42,440 bases of DNA from Microgenomates group bacterium Gr01-1014_16. GTDB lineage: Bacteria; Patescibacteriota; Microgenomatia; CAZETR01; Amesbacteraceae. The translations under genes and the position numbers were made by a program. Positions 1 to 10,099 of this stretch are shown here, piece by piece; position 1 is the stretch's first letter, and every line of letters starts with the position of its first letter. The notes below the pieces were generated by a model. It did not search any database, was not told the origin of the DNA, and saw only the letters and a list, made by a program, of their open reading frames with translations. The stretch spans positions 1 through 42,440 of the forward strand of contig VMGA01000011.1 of NCBI GenBank assembly GCA_007376345.1. Reading direction: 5' to 3'.

Positions 1-1392
1 GCCGGCCTCAAAGTCGAGCGCATCATCAACGAACCCACAGCCGCCGCCCTGGCTTACGGTTTAGACAAAAAATCTGCCCATACAGTTGCTGTTTATGACC
101 TGGGCGGAGGCACTTTTGACATCTCCGTTTTGGAACTGGGCGACGGCGTGTTTGAAGTCAAGGCCACCAACGGCGATACCCACCTTGGTGGCGACGACTT
201 CGACGCGGTCATTGTGGATTGGATCGTAGGCGAGTTCAAAAAAGAGCACGGCGTGGATCTCAAAAAAGACTCCCAGGCCTTGCAACGGATTAGGGACGCT
301 GCCGAGAAAGCCAAAATCGAGCTTTCATCTACCTCTGAAGTTGAGATTAGCCAACCATATATCACTCAAAAAGACGGCGCACCCCTTCATCTCACTCTCA
401 AGCTCACCCGGGCCAAGCTTGAATCAATTGTCGACGATCTCATCCAAAAAACTATTGCTCCGGTCAAAGCCTGTCTCAAAGACGCTAAAAAGGACATTAA
501 AAATATTGACGAAGTAGTCATGGTCGGCGGCATGACCCGCATGCCCAAAGTTATCGAGGTGGTCAAAAAATACTTCGGCAAGGAACCCAATCGTTCCGTC
601 AATCCTGACGAAGTCGTCGCCGTCGGCGCCGCTATCCAGGGCGGTGTGCTTACGGGTGACGTCAAAGACGTCGTTCTTCTGGATGTCACCCCCCTCACCC
701 TGGGTCTGGAAACTCTCGGTTCCGTTGCTACTCCTCTTATCGAAAGAAATACCACTATTCCCACTTCCAAGTCCCAGATCTTTTCCACCGCTGCCGATAC
801 CCAAACTTCCGTGGAAATCCACGTCCTCCAGGGTGAGCGTCCCATGGCCAGCGACAACAAAACCCTCGGCCGGTTTATTTTAGACGGCATTCCTCCCGCT
901 CCTCGCGGCATTCCCCAGATCGAAGTCACCTTCGACATCGACGCCTCCGGGATTTTGAAAGTCTCTGCCAAAGACAAAGCCACTGGCAAGACCCAGCACA
1001 TCACCATAACTAACTCCACCAATCTCGACGAAAAAGAAGTCGAGCGTATGCGCAAAGAAGCTGAAATGCACGCCGCCGAAGACTCCGAGAAAAAAGCCAA
1101 AATAGAGGCCAGAAATCAGGCCGATTCTTTAATCTTTACTGCTGAAAAAACGCTCAAAGAAGCAACTAAGGCCCCGGATGACCTTAAAAAACCAGTTGAA
1201 GAGAAAATCCAAGCTCTCAAAGATATTTTAGAAGCCGGTACCAAAGAAGACCTCGAATCCAAAACCAAAGACCTCATGGACTCCCTCCAGGCCTTAGGTA
1301 CCAGCATGTACCAACAGCAAGATCAAACTCAAACTCCTCCCACAGACCAACCCGCAGACAAGAAACCCGAAGAAGGCGAAGTGGTTAACTAG
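1..1392 (+). CDS. dnaK: Chaperone DnaK (Hsp70), 5' truncated by window edge
   Basis: Frame is open from base 1 ([24 protein letters not shown]...[38 protein letters not shown]); Hsp70 signatures; ORF track begins only at internal Met 130. Confidence 0.97.
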   Translation, partial: AGLKVERIINEPTAAALAYGLDKKSAHTVAVYDLGGGTFDISVLELGDGVFEVKATNGDTHLGGDDFDAVIVDWIVGEFKKEHGVDLKKDSQALQRIRDAAEKAKIELSSTSEVEISQPYITQKDGAPLHLTLKLTRAKLESIVDDLIQKTIAPVKACLKDAKKDIKNIDEVVMVGGMTRMPKVIEVVKKYFGKEPNRSVNPDEVVAVGAAIQGGVLTGDVKDVVLLDVTPLTLGLETLGSVATPLIERNTTIPTSKSQIFSTAADTQTSVEIHVLQGERPMASDNKTLGRFILDGIPPAPRGIPQIEVTFDIDASGILKVSAKDKATGKTQHITITNSTNLDEKEVERMRKEAEMHAAEDSEKKAKIEARNQADSLIFTAEKTLKEATKAPDDLKKPVEEKIQALKDILEAGTKEDLESKTKDLMDSLQALGTSMYQQQDQTQTPPTDQPADKKPEEGEVVN

Positions 1393-2185
1393 ACCATCTG
1401 GCGAAAATACCGGCGGGGAGAATTCGGCCCTTGGAAGTTTCCTTTAGTCCCAGCTCCCCAAACTCCACTTCTTGCCCCATCACATCGGATAATAAATTCC
1501 CCAAAGCCACGTTGGACAGATCTGCCGTATAGGCGTTGATTAGAAAGAGTTGCGGGGCGGGGGACAACAACTCCTTACATTCCCACACCAACTTCGAAAT
1601 ACCGTCTTCAAATTTCCACACCTCCCCCGACGCCCCCCGCCCGAATCTCGGCGGATCCATAATGATTCCGTCGTATTTCGTTCCCCGTTTAATCTCCCTT
1701 TTCACAAATTTCACCACGTCATCCTGGATCCACCTGATTTTATCTTTCACCCCGGTCAACTGCGCGTTCTCTCCCGCCCACATCATCGCCGGTTTTGAAC
1801 TATCCACATGCGTCACCTGCGCCCCAGCCACCGCCGCCGCCATCGTTGCTCCTCCCGTATACGCAAACAAATTCAGAATTTTTATTGGATCTTGAATCTT
1901 GAATCTTGAACATTGCTGGCGAAGCCATTCCCAATTAACTGCTTGTTCCGGAAACACCCCCGTGTGTCCAAAATTAGTTATTTTCAACTTAAATTTTAAT
2001 TCTTTATAACTTATCACCTGCTCTTCCAAATTACCTTTGTTTTCCCAAATGCTTGGATTTCCCTTTCCCCAAATTGCTCGCGGTTCCCACCTGGAAACTA
2101 TCGAGCTTCCCCACCTTTCCAATTTCATCCCCTCCCCGGCATCAATTAGTTCGTAATCCCTCCACCCGTCCGGGCAAATCATCAT
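1385..2185 (-). CDS. Class I SAM-dependent methyltransferase, RlmI/RlmK-like rRNA methyltransferase family
   Basis: [28 protein letters not shown] motif and [13 protein letters not shown]; start overlaps the rpsK stop. Confidence 0.85.
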   Translation of the reverse strand: MMICPDGWRDYELIDAGEGMKLERWGSSIVSRWEPRAIWGKGNPSIWENKGNLEEQVISYKELKFKLKITNFGHTGVFPEQAVNWEWLRQQCSRFKIQDPIKILNLFAYTGGATMAAAVAGAQVTHVDSSKPAMMWAGENAQLTGVKDKIRWIQDDVVKFVKREIKRGTKYDGIIMDPPRFGRGASGEVWKFEDGISKLVWECKELLSPAPQLFLINAYTADLSNVALGNLLSDVMGQEVEFGELGLKETSKGRILPAGIFARWSS

Positions 2186-2523
2186 ACTCTTCTTCTTTTC
2201 GAAGCTCTTGGTCCGTTATGCGGCAGGGGAGTAATGTCTGCGATCAACTTCATCCTCATTCCGGCGGCTTTAATCGCCCGCAGCGCCGCCTCCCGCCCCG
2301 CCCCCGGTCCCTTCAAAAACACTTCCACCTCTTTTATTCCCGCCGCCTGGGCTTTTCTAATCGTCGCTTCTACCGCGGTTGTAGCCGCAAACGGCGTCGC
2401 CCTTCTGGCCCCCTTAAATCCGGCCGCCCCCGCCGACCCCCAGGCCACCGTATTTCCACCGGTGTCCGTAATAGTCACCAGCGTATTATTAAAGGTCGCC
2501 GTGATATAAACTTTTCCGTCCAT
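2182..2523 (-). CDS. rpsK: 30S ribosomal protein S11 (short N-terminus)
   Basis: [23 protein letters not shown]...[13 protein letters not shown]...[17 protein letters not shown]. Confidence 0.97.
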   Translation of the reverse strand: MDGKVYITATFNNTLVTITDTGGNTVAWGSAGAAGFKGARRATPFAATTAVEATIRKAQAAGIKEVEVFLKGPGAGREAALRAIKAAGMRMKLIADITPLPHNGPRASKRRRV

Positions 2524-2526
2524 AGT

Positions 2527-2937
2527 TTATTTTTTAACCTCCTTTTTAGCCGTATCAGTCTTAGCCATTGCCTCTTTCTTTAGGGCTCCGATCGTCACCC
2601 TCTTGCCTCTCTTGGTCCTGGCGTTGGTCCTGGTTCTCTGTCCACGCGCCGGCAGTCCCTTGGCATGCCGCATTCCCCGGTAGCTGCCGATTTCCCGCAG
2701 CCTGGCGATATTTTGCCGCACCTCTTTCCTCAAATCCCCCTCCACTTTCATGGCGTCAATCAGCTTTTGCAGTCTGGATATTTCCTCTGCTGTCAGCTCC
2801 GCCACTCTCTTTCCCGGGTTTACTTTAGCTTGCTCCAAAATAGGTTTAACGTTCAGTCTGCCCACCCCATAAATATAACCCAACCCTATATCCACTCGCT
2901 TTTTTTCCGGAATATCTACTCCCGCAATTCTTGGCAT
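2527..2937 (-). CDS. rpsM: 30S ribosomal protein S13
   Basis: MPRIAGVDIPEKKRVDIGLGYIYGVG...GLPARGQRTRTNARTKRGKR. Confidence 0.97.
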   Translation of the reverse strand: MPRIAGVDIPEKKRVDIGLGYIYGVGRLNVKPILEQAKVNPGKRVAELTAEEISRLQKLIDAMKVEGDLRKEVRQNIARLREIGSYRGMRHAKGLPARGQRTRTNARTKRGKRVTIGALKKEAMAKTDTAKKEVKK

Positions 2938-2940
2938 ACT

Positions 2941-3054
2941 CTATCCCTGCCTCTGCTTATGCTTCGGGTTAATGCAAATAACAAAAAGTGTCCCCTTGCG
3001 CTTCACAATCCGGCAATTCCGGCATCTTGATCGAACTGATGCTTGAACCTTCAC
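2941..3054 (-). CDS. rpmJ: 50S ribosomal protein L36 (GTG start; absent from ORF track)
   Basis: Reverse-strand translation (V/M)[36 protein letters not shown], 37 aa, between infA and rpsM; CxxC zinc-ribbon pattern. Confidence 0.95.
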   Translation of the reverse strand: MKVQASVRSRCRNCRIVKRKGTLFVICINPKHKQRQG

Positions 3055-3057
3055 TTT

Positions 3058-3297
3058 TTATTTTATTTTATAAGTAATTCTTCCCTTAGTTGGATCGATT
3101 GAGGAAATATCGCACTTAACCTTGTCCCCCGGCAGCAGCCTTACCCAATTGATGCGCATTTTTCCAGACAGCGTACACAGTACCAGCTTGTCTACTATTT
3201 CCGTTTGCGGGGCCTGGGTAATTTTTACCCGAAAAATAGTGTTCGGCAGGTTTTCCACTACGATCCCCGAGGCTTCAAATACGGAAGAGTTACTCAT
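3058..3297 (-). CDS. infA: Translation initiation factor IF-1
   Basis: S1/OB-fold IF-1 pattern EASGIVVENLPNTIFRVKI...LSGKMRINWVRLLPGDKVKCDIS...KGRITYKIK. Confidence 0.95.
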   Translation of the reverse strand: MSNSSVFEASGIVVENLPNTIFRVKITQAPQTEIVDKLVLCTLSGKMRINWVRLLPGDKVKCDISSIDPTKGRITYKIK

Positions 3298-4049
3298 CAG
3301 CTTTGGGTCAAGACTACCGGACCGGTACGGGTCACGGCCACCGTCTCCTCAAATAGCCCTGATATCTTACCATCCCTGCTCACAATTGTCCAACCGTCAT
3401 CATTTTTATACGCCACTTCAAATTCTCCCTCATTGTACATGATCTCAATTGCCAGCACCATCCCCGGAACAATCTTGGGCGAATGCTCGTATTTGCCTAC
3501 CGTAAAACAGGGAATTGCCGGTTCCTCATGTAAATATTTCCCTATTCCATGGCCGGTCAGCGCCCGCACCGCGCTATAGCCAGCCGTCTCCACCGTCTGT
3601 TGCATCGCCCGGGAAATATCGGCAATTCTTTTCCCGGGCCGTGCCTGGGCAATGGCCAGCTGCAATGCGTCTCTCCCCACCTGCAAAAATTTCTTGTATC
3701 TGTCTCCCAACTCTATTGTTACCGAAGTATCTGTGTGAAACCCCTTGTAATACAAGCCCAGATCTATGCCTACTTTGTCTCCGTTTTTAATTCTATACGC
3801 CCCCGGCATACCATGAACGACCACATCATTAATGTTTATACAGGTTGCGTGATGATACCCCCGCACCATCTTAAAAGACGCTTCCCCTCCGGCCTTTTCA
3901 ATTAGCTCATCGACCAATTTATCTAACTGCGCCGTCATCATTCCGGCTTTGACCGCTTTAACCCCCTCATCCCTAATCTTCGCCAACTTCTTCCCCCCCT
4001 CCGCCATAATCTCAATTTCCCTCGGAGTCTTAAGGGTCATTTTATCCAT
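3297..4049 (-). CDS. map: Methionine aminopeptidase type I
   Basis: YHHATCININDVVVHGMPG, DLGLYYKGFHTDTSVT, TGHGIGKYLHEEPAIP. Confidence 0.96.
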   Translation of the reverse strand: MDKMTLKTPREIEIMAEGGKKLAKIRDEGVKAVKAGMMTAQLDKLVDELIEKAGGEASFKMVRGYHHATCININDVVVHGMPGAYRIKNGDKVGIDLGLYYKGFHTDTSVTIELGDRYKKFLQVGRDALQLAIAQARPGKRIADISRAMQQTVETAGYSAVRALTGHGIGKYLHEEPAIPCFTVGKYEHSPKIVPGMVLAIEIMYNEGEFEVAYKNDDGWTIVSRDGKISGLFEETVAVTRTGPVVLTQS

Positions 4050-4684
4050 AGCTTATCTACGATATCTTCATGTATTTTATCGATCGCTCGTTCTCCATCA
4101 ATTTCTAAAAGAACTCCCTCTTGCTTGGCTTTCTCCAAAATCTGCTTTGTCCGCTCGCCAAACAACTCCAGTCTTCTTTTGATCGCCTCCGGCTGGTCAT
4201 CCTCCCTCTGCGTCAGTTTTCCCCCGCATTTATCACAAACTTCAGGGTTTTTCGGCGGGTTCGTTACTAAGTTAAAAATCTCCCCGCACTTCTCACATGT
4301 TCTTCTGGCAGATAACCTTCTTATTGATTCCTCCGGTGAAATATACAAATAAACCACCCAATCTATCTTTTTTCCGAATTTCATCAGCATGTCCTTCAAG
4401 TGGTCATATTGAGCCAAGCCTCTCGGGTATCCGTCAAACAAAAAGCCCTTTTCTTTATCTTGCTTATTGATATGATCCCAGGCAATCAGTCTCACAAATT
4501 CATCCGGTACCAAATCACCCTTATTCAAATATTCTTTTACGGTCTTTGCGTGTTGATTATCAGACTCGGCAATGCTTCTCAAAATCTTCCCCATCTCCAC
4601 ATAATTTAGTCCGTATTTTTGCACCAGCAAGTCCGCCTGCGTCCCTTTCCCGCTCCCCTGCGGCCCCAGAAGAATTATGTTCAT
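4037..4684 (-). CDS. adk: Adenylate kinase with Cys4 LID
   Basis: [17 protein letters not shown]-loop; [15 protein letters not shown]...CDKCGGKL. Confidence 0.97.
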   Translation of the reverse strand: MNIILLGPQGSGKGTQADLLVQKYGLNYVEMGKILRSIAESDNQHAKTVKEYLNKGDLVPDEFVRLIAWDHINKQDKEKGFLFDGYPRGLAQYDHLKDMLMKFGKKIDWVVYLYISPEESIRRLSARRTCEKCGEIFNLVTNPPKNPEVCDKCGGKLTQREDDQPEAIKRRLELFGERTKQILEKAKQEGVLLEIDGERAIDKIHEDIVDKLWIK

Positions 4685-5970
4685 ACCTTCAGAAATCCGT
4701 CATAACTTCGCACCAGAAGCTGGGACTGCAGAGATTTGGTGGTTTCCAAAACGACCGATACTACAATCAATATTCCGGTTCCTCCTATAGAAAGCGACGG
4801 AATGTTAAACGCCGACTGGGCAATATTGGGTAGGACCGCGATTGCTCCTAGAAACACTGCCCCCACTAAAGTAATTCTGTTTAATATTCCGTTAAGATAG
4901 GTGGCCGTCGATGTCCCCGGCCGGATACCCGGGACAAATCCGCCGTATTTTTTCAAATCCTCAGCAATTTTGTTCGGATCAAACACCACCGCCGTGTAAA
5001 AATATGTAAACCCGATGACCAGTACAAAATACACCGCACTGTACACCCACCCCGACGGGTCCATAATAGCCACGATCTGTTTAGCTGCCCCCGCCACGGC
5101 GGGATTGGGCAATCCTTCCAAAAACTTTCCCGCCATCGACGGTAAAAGTACCAACGATACCGCAAAAATTATGGGGATTACCCCAGCCTGGTTAACTCGT
5201 AGCGGCAGGTGAGTCGTCTGCCCCCCGTATTCCCGCCCGCCTCTGATCCTCCTGGCATACTGCACCGGGATATTGCGGGATGCTTCATTTATAAACACCA
5301 CCGTTGCCACAACCGCCAATCCCACCACCACAAACACTAGTAAATTCCCAATATTAAGGGTTTCCAGCGTGACCGCCGTTTGCGACAAAACCACCGGTAA
5401 CCGCCCCACGATTCCGGCAAAAATCATCAGCGATATCCCGTTACCCAGCCCGTATTCGGTAATTAGCTCCCCCAGCCAGACTGTAATCACTGTTCCCGCT
5501 GTCATTGTAACCAGAAGCGCGATCATCTCAACTGGTCCCAATGTTCCGATCACCCGCTGGTTATGCAGCAGAAAGTACATCCCGATCCCCTGCAAAATGG
5601 CAATCGGCACGGTTAGCAGCCTTGTGTACTGATTGATTATTTCCCGGCCATACTCCCCCTCCTTTTGCATCTCCTCCAGTTTGGGATAAACCACGGCTAG
5701 TAGTTGCATGATAATCGAAGCGTTGATATACGGCCCCAGCCCCAGTGCTACCAGGGAAAAGTTAGCCAGCGTTCCCCCGGAAAAGATATCCAGCAGGCCC
5801 AATATCTGGCTGCCGGAAAACAGCTGTCGCAGCGCCACCCGGTCCACCCCCGCTACCGGCAAATGGGCCAGGAATCGGTACAAAAGCAATATCCCCGCCG
5901 TAAACAGGATCTTCCGGCGCAAATCCTTCGCCCCCCACACCTTCCTCCAAAATTCCACCAGCTTATCCAT
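4681..5970 (-). CDS. secY: Protein translocase subunit SecY
   Basis: Multi-[56 protein letters not shown]. Confidence 0.97.
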   Translation of the reverse strand: MDKLVEFWRKVWGAKDLRRKILFTAGILLLYRFLAHLPVAGVDRVALRQLFSGSQILGLLDIFSGGTLANFSLVALGLGPYINASIIMQLLAVVYPKLEEMQKEGEYGREIINQYTRLLTVPIAILQGIGMYFLLHNQRVIGTLGPVEMIALLVTMTAGTVITVWLGELITEYGLGNGISLMIFAGIVGRLPVVLSQTAVTLETLNIGNLLVFVVVGLAVVATVVFINEASRNIPVQYARRIRGGREYGGQTTHLPLRVNQAGVIPIIFAVSLVLLPSMAGKFLEGLPNPAVAGAAKQIVAIMDPSGWVYSAVYFVLVIGFTYFYTAVVFDPNKIAEDLKKYGGFVPGIRPGTSTATYLNGILNRITLVGAVFLGAIAVLPNIAQSAFNIPSLSIGGTGILIVVSVVLETTKSLQSQLLVRSYDGFLKV

Positions 5971-6019
5971 AACCCGCCTATTATAACCTCAAACTCACCC
6001 AAACCCAAGGTCAAAGCTG

Positions 6020-7108
6020 TCAGACCAGAACTCTCGCCTTCACATTTTCCCAACCCTCTTTAAACGCCTTATCATAAAGTGTTTTATTCCCATTTGGACC
6101 GTAGTCCCATCTTCCAGTATGAGAATCTGATCCCAAATTTACCGGGATTGCTCCGTCTTTTCTGTATTCTGGCTCATTCTCATAATGTCTAGCATGAGCC
6201 AGCTCTCTTAAATCTTGCTCAATCTGGGTAAATTTCTCCTCGACTTGCTGTTCAGTTAATCCCTCCTTTTTCCATTTGGCGCGAATATGACCCGCCAAAT
6301 CTGCCCCATACCCCCATGTTCTTAGTGAGTCAGAAGTTGTCATTCCCATGATCAATGAGTTCACCCTACTTTCTCTCCCAGCATTAGATTCCAAAAATGA
6401 AGTTATTCCCTCTTTCATTTTTGCTGCCCAAACCAAAAGTTCTTTTAATTCTTTTTCCTTAATTTTTCCATCCTCAGTATGTAACCAACTCGAAAGCTTA
6501 ACTCCGGTATTATACCCTCTATTTCTAAGTTCTTCGTCTTTTGCTTTTGCCGCCTCTTCGAACTCTCGTCTCAACACTGCCTGTTTCTCCGCTTCTTTTC
6601 TCTCCTTCTCTAATCGAGCTTGTTTCTCCGTTTCTTTTTTTACTCTCTCTTCTTCCTCCCTCTTTTTTCTTTCTGCATCGGCTTGTTGACGTTTCCTTTC
6701 AGCTTCTTCTTGACGTGCTCTTCTTCTCTCCTCGCTTTGTCTCTTTTCTTCTTCTCTCGCCATTCTCTCCCGTTCTGCCCTCAAAGCCTCGTCTCTTTTT
6801 CTTGCCTCTTCTCGCTCTTTATTCAACCGCTCTGATTCCTGCCGTTTCAAAGTTTCATCATATTGAGTTTTCTTGATTGGATCCGATAATTCATCTCTCG
6901 CTTTATTCAACTGTTGCATTAACTCCGTCCTAACCCCTTGTTGCAGTTGGTTTCCCTTATCGGGGTGGACTAATACCGCCATTTTTTTATATCCAGTTCC
7001 AACTTCAACCTTGCTGGCTGTCGGGGTAATCCCCAACCTTTGATAATGTGTCGGCGAAGATATCTTTTTCAGTCGAGGTTTTTCGTACATCAATCCACCT
7101 TCAGCCAT
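6020..7108 (-). CDS. J-domain protein with long charged coiled-coil region
   Basis: HYQRLGITPTASKVEVGTGYKKMAVLVHPDKGN (HPD motif) followed by a K/E/R-rich coiled coil and a unique C-terminal domain. Confidence 0.75.
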   Translation of the reverse strand: MAEGGLMYEKPRLKKISSPTHYQRLGITPTASKVEVGTGYKKMAVLVHPDKGNQLQQGVRTELMQQLNKARDELSDPIKKTQYDETLKRQESERLNKEREEARKRDEALRAERERMAREEEKRQSEERRRARQEEAERKRQQADAERKKREEEERVKKETEKQARLEKERKEAEKQAVLRREFEEAAKAKDEELRNRGYNTGVKLSSWLHTEDGKIKEKELKELLVWAAKMKEGITSFLESNAGRESRVNSLIMGMTTSDSLRTWGYGADLAGHIRAKWKKEGLTEQQVEEKFTQIEQDLRELAHARHYENEPEYRKDGAIPVNLGSDSHTGRWDYGPNGNKTLYDKAFKEGWENVKARVLV

Positions 7109-7117
7109 ATTCAGATT

Positions 7118-7153
7118 TTACTCCATTTTTCCACCCGCCTCGGTTATTTTCTC
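7118..7153 (-). pseudogene. Probable residual rplO 3' end fused onto the AAA ATPase reading frame
   Basis: EKITEAGGKME* versus L15 tail EKITKAGGKVEV* (8475-8513); 26/33 nt identical over the aligned codons by eye. Confidence 0.55.
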
Positions 7154-8413
7154 ATCTTCCAGATTTTCCAGTGGAATTGCCTTTAAATTTGAAGAGATTT
7201 CTAAAGATACGTTTTTAGTCAAAATCAACCCCGAAAAACCCTTTTTTTCAACAAATGCCTTTAGATACTTATAGTCGGACGGATGCAGCGAAGATTGATA
7301 TTTGACCTCAATCGCTAATTTCCTGTCCGGGATCACAAAATCCACCTCTTTCTCCCTTTGCCTGAAAATTCCCACCGATTTGCCGAGTCTCTGCCCCAGG
7401 ATTTGGGCGGCGTATGTTTCCGCCTGGAATCCTATGCCGGGAAAGGGGACGACCAGGCTCAAGAAATTAGGACTAGCAGGATAAATTTTCCGGGCTAATC
7501 GTGAAGTCGATCTGAAACTTCCGGCGGTATTTAAAAACTGCTTAACCAAAAGCGTGTCTTCTAGTAACTTCAAATATCTATGTAAAGTGGTTCTGGACAA
7601 ACCCAACTCTACTGCCAGCTTGGGAAACGCTATCACTTGTCCTGTATTCGGAATTAGCGACCAAAATAATCTCTCAAAATCCAGTTGATTTCTTACCCCC
7701 GCCGATTTGGGAATGTCAGTCTCGAGGACCTTACCGACCACCCAGTTTTTCAGATACTCAACCTTTTTTTCCGTGCTTGGCAGTTGTATCGCTTCAGGAA
7801 ACCCCCCGAAAGCCAGATAATCGGAAAAGTCTCCAGCCGGTTTTAGCCGCAGGTACTCCGAAAAACTTAATGGGGGTAATAAATGTTCAAACAGCCGCCC
7901 GGCCAGGCTTTCTTTAGCTTCCTGCCGGATAAACAAGCTGGAAGATCCGGAAACGACAAATTTTACTTTGTCAGACAGATCATAATACCGTTTAATAATG
8001 TTTTGCCAATAAGGCACAAACTGGATTTCATCAAAGAATATATAAATCTTGGCCGGCAAATCATACGGAGGATTGGTTAATCGCAAAACGTCGTTCAAAT
8101 AAGTTTGGATTACCTGATCCAAATAATCGATGTTTGCCTGAATCGTCGGTTCTTCAAAAGAAAAATAGCAGATAGATTTAGGGTCAATCCCCGAACTTAA
8201 CATTCCAGCAATTACTTGCCTAAGCATCGTACTTTTTCCGGTTCGCCGCAGCCCGATCAGGCTGGAAACCTGCCTTATTCCCAAAACCTCTTCCTTAAAG
8301 CTTACGAATAAATCCCTCTTTGGCAGCAGAGTTTCCGGCAGGACAAAAGTCCGATCTTGCCACCAAGGGTTTTGTAATCTTAATAAGTCGTTTATATCAG
8401 TCATTGGCATCAA
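7118..8413 (-). CDS. AAA ATPase with DUF4143-like C-terminal domain
   Basis: GLRRTGKSTMLRQV Walker A; KIYIFFDEIQFV Walker B; SGSSS; DFVIPDRKLAIEVKYQ nuclease-like C-terminal motif. Confidence 0.88.
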   Translation of the reverse strand: MMPMTDINDLLRLQNPWWQDRTFVLPETLLPKRDLFVSFKEEVLGIRQVSSLIGLRRTGKSTMLRQVIAGMLSSGIDPKSICYFSFEEPTIQANIDYLDQVIQTYLNDVLRLTNPPYDLPAKIYIFFDEIQFVPYWQNIIKRYYDLSDKVKFVVSGSSSLFIRQEAKESLAGRLFEHLLPPLSFSEYLRLKPAGDFSDYLAFGGFPEAIQLPSTEKKVEYLKNWVVGKVLETDIPKSAGVRNQLDFERLFWSLIPNTGQVIAFPKLAVELGLSRTTLHRYLKLLEDTLLVKQFLNTAGSFRSTSRLARKIYPASPNFLSLVVPFPGIGFQAETYAAQILGQRLGKSVGIFRQREKEVDFVIPDRKLAIEVKYQSSLHPSDYKYLKAFVEKKGFSGLILTKNVSLEISSNLKAIPLENLEDEKITEAGGKME

Positions 8414-8418
8414 ATGAA

Positions 8419-8437
8419 ACGTAATGTAACATTACGT
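8419..8437. promoter_or_regulatory. 19-bp palindromic operator candidate upstream of AAA ATPase
   Basis: ACGTAATGT-A-ACATTACGT, perfect 9-bp arms, located at about +1 of the promoter at 8443-8471. Confidence 0.6.
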
Positions 8438-8442
8438 CCCAA

Positions 8443-8471
8443 ACTATACCAAATATGAGTCAGATTGTCAA
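8443..8471 (-). promoter_or_regulatory. Sigma70-type promoter for AAA ATPase
   Basis: Minus strand TTGACA-N17-TATAGT, overlapping the 5' side of the rplO stop region. Confidence 0.7.
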
Positions 8472-8474
8472 TTT

Positions 8475-8909
8475 TTACACCTCAACCTTACCACCCGCTT
8501 TGGTTATCTTCTCGCCCGCCTGCTTGGACACTTTCACCTTAACAGTCAGCACCGCTTTAACCTCTCCGTTTCCCAGTATTTTCACCGGCCCTCTCTCCAC
8601 CAAGCCTCGTTTAATCAAATTCTCTTCTGTCACCGGGGTTTTTTCCGGCCAACTAGCCAAATCTTTCAGGTTTATTATCTCGGGATGGCCACCCCACGGC
8701 TTGAACTTGCCTCTTCCCCGCAGCATCGGTAACTTTTTCACAAAAGATTTTTTAGTTTTCGTCCCCTCAAATCCCAATCTCACTTTTCCCCTGGCCTTTT
8801 GCCCCTTTGTCCCTCTTCCTGTCGTATGCCCGCCTTTCCCGGATCCAATCCCTCTCCCGACCCTCTTTTTGGATCTGGTGACTGTTTTTGGTAAATTTGA
8901 AAGATTCAT
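8475..8909 (-). CDS. rplO: 50S ribosomal protein L15
   Basis: MNLSNLPKTVTRSKKRVGRGIGSGKGGHTTGRGTKGQKARGK. Confidence 0.97.
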   Translation of the reverse strand: MNLSNLPKTVTRSKKRVGRGIGSGKGGHTTGRGTKGQKARGKVRLGFEGTKTKKSFVKKLPMLRGRGKFKPWGGHPEIINLKDLASWPEKTPVTEENLIKRGLVERGPVKILGNGEVKAVLTVKVKVSKQAGEKITKAGGKVEV

Positions 8910-8910
8910 A

Positions 8911-9305
8911 TTATGAAAGCGGTTTTAATCTCCTCATTGCTTCTAAAGCCGCATACACGTTACTGGCTTTATTAGAAGTGCCCAGAATTTTGCCCACAAT
9001 GTCCCGAATTCCTGCCGCCTCGACCACAGCCCGTACTGCCCCCCCGGCGATAACTCCCGATCCCGCCGGCGCCGGCTTGAGTTTCAGCCGTAAAGTACCG
9101 CTTTTTTGACAGCCGAAGCCACATCCTTGGCTTTCCCCAGGCCCACCCCCACCCGGCCTTTTTTATCGCCGACGACAACCAGAGCCGAGAAACTGATTCG
9201 GTTTCCGCCTTTAGTTTTTTTGCTCACCCGGTTCACCTGGACCACTTTCTCTTCAAACTCTTTGGGTTCTTTCGGCATGTAATTCATGCGATTTGAATAG
9301 TTCAT
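8911..9305 (-). pseudogene. rpsE: 30S ribosomal protein S5 with internal deletion and frameshift
   Basis: N-part [55 protein letters not shown] (stop at 9084); C-part in another frame [60 protein letters not shown] ending 8911; about 25-28 residues between them are missing. Confidence 0.9.
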
Positions 9306-9307
9306 AT

Positions 9308-9550
9308 TTAGAATTCCAGGCCTCCTTTTCTAGCCGCCTCGGCCACGGCTTTTATCTGGCCATGATATCTGTGCAAACCGCGGTCAAACGTGACCTGGCT
9401 GATTTTAGCCTTTTTTCCTAGTTTGGCAATTTCTTCACCCACCGTTTCCGGCTTTGTCCCCCGCGTTCCGACTACCGTTTTTCCCAACTCGTCCACCAAT
9501 TGGGCGTAAATATACCGACTGGATTTTCGAACAACTAATTTAGTTCGCAT
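9308..9550 (-). CDS. rplR: 50S ribosomal protein L18 (short, 80 aa)
   Basis: [19 protein letters not shown]...[28 protein letters not shown]. Confidence 0.92.
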   Translation of the reverse strand: MRTKLVVRKSSRYIYAQLVDELGKTVVGTRGTKPETVGEEIAKLGKKAKISQVTFDRGLHRYHGQIKAVAEAARKGGLEF

Positions 9551-9553
9551 ATT

Positions 9554-10084
9554 CTACTTTGCCGCCACGGCTCCGGCTTTAGCGGCCTTGCCGGCTTTCT
9601 TAATTAACTTTTCACCTTCGTACTTAAATCCCTTATGCTTATATACATCAGCGGGTTTGAGCTTTCTTATTTTATCAGCTACTTCGCCAATTAGCGCCCG
9701 ATCCGCTCCCATCACAGAAATCTTGTTTTCTTTTACTTCAAAAGTAATTCCTTCCGGGGCATCTACACTTACCGGATGCGAAAATCCCAGAGCCAGCTGC
9801 AATTGCTTGCCTGTAACCTGAGCCCTGAATCCTGTACCCGATAGCTCCAGCGTTTTGCTCCATCCTTCACTTACCCCTTTGACCATATTAAATATCATTG
9901 TCCGGCTCATCCCTGTCATCTGGCTATCTCCCTCAATAACCACAAAATTGTCTTTAACCTGAACTACGGGCGGCAAAGCCGCCTCCAATTCTCCTTTCGG
10001 GCCTTTCACGGCTATTTGATTTCCAGTTACTGTTACAGTTACTGAAACTGGTATCTCGATGGGTTTTTTGGCTATTTTAGACAT
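9554..10084 (-). CDS. rplF: 50S ribosomal protein L6
   Basis: MSKIAKKPIEIPVSVTVTVTGNQIAVKGPKGEL...KPADVYKHKGFKYEGE. Confidence 0.97.
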   Translation of the reverse strand: MSKIAKKPIEIPVSVTVTVTGNQIAVKGPKGELEAALPPVVQVKDNFVVIEGDSQMTGMSRTMIFNMVKGVSEGWSKTLELSGTGFRAQVTGKQLQLALGFSHPVSVDAPEGITFEVKENKISVMGADRALIGEVADKIRKLKPADVYKHKGFKYEGEKLIKKAGKAAKAGAVAAK

Positions 10085-10099
10085 AGTGAGCCTGGCGAA

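Noticed and set aside
387-1100. 237-aa minus-strand ORF antisense to dnaK (and 424-822, 880-1071)
   Set aside because: Shadow ORFs caused by codon bias opposite a clear dnaK; no recognisable motifs.
2527-2575. S13/S11 junction as another deletion (S13 tail MAKTDTAKKEVKK resembles an S11 N-terminus)
   Set aside because: Reading frames are intact, an AAGGAGG lies before the S11 ATG, and extended S13 tails are plausible; too weak to call.
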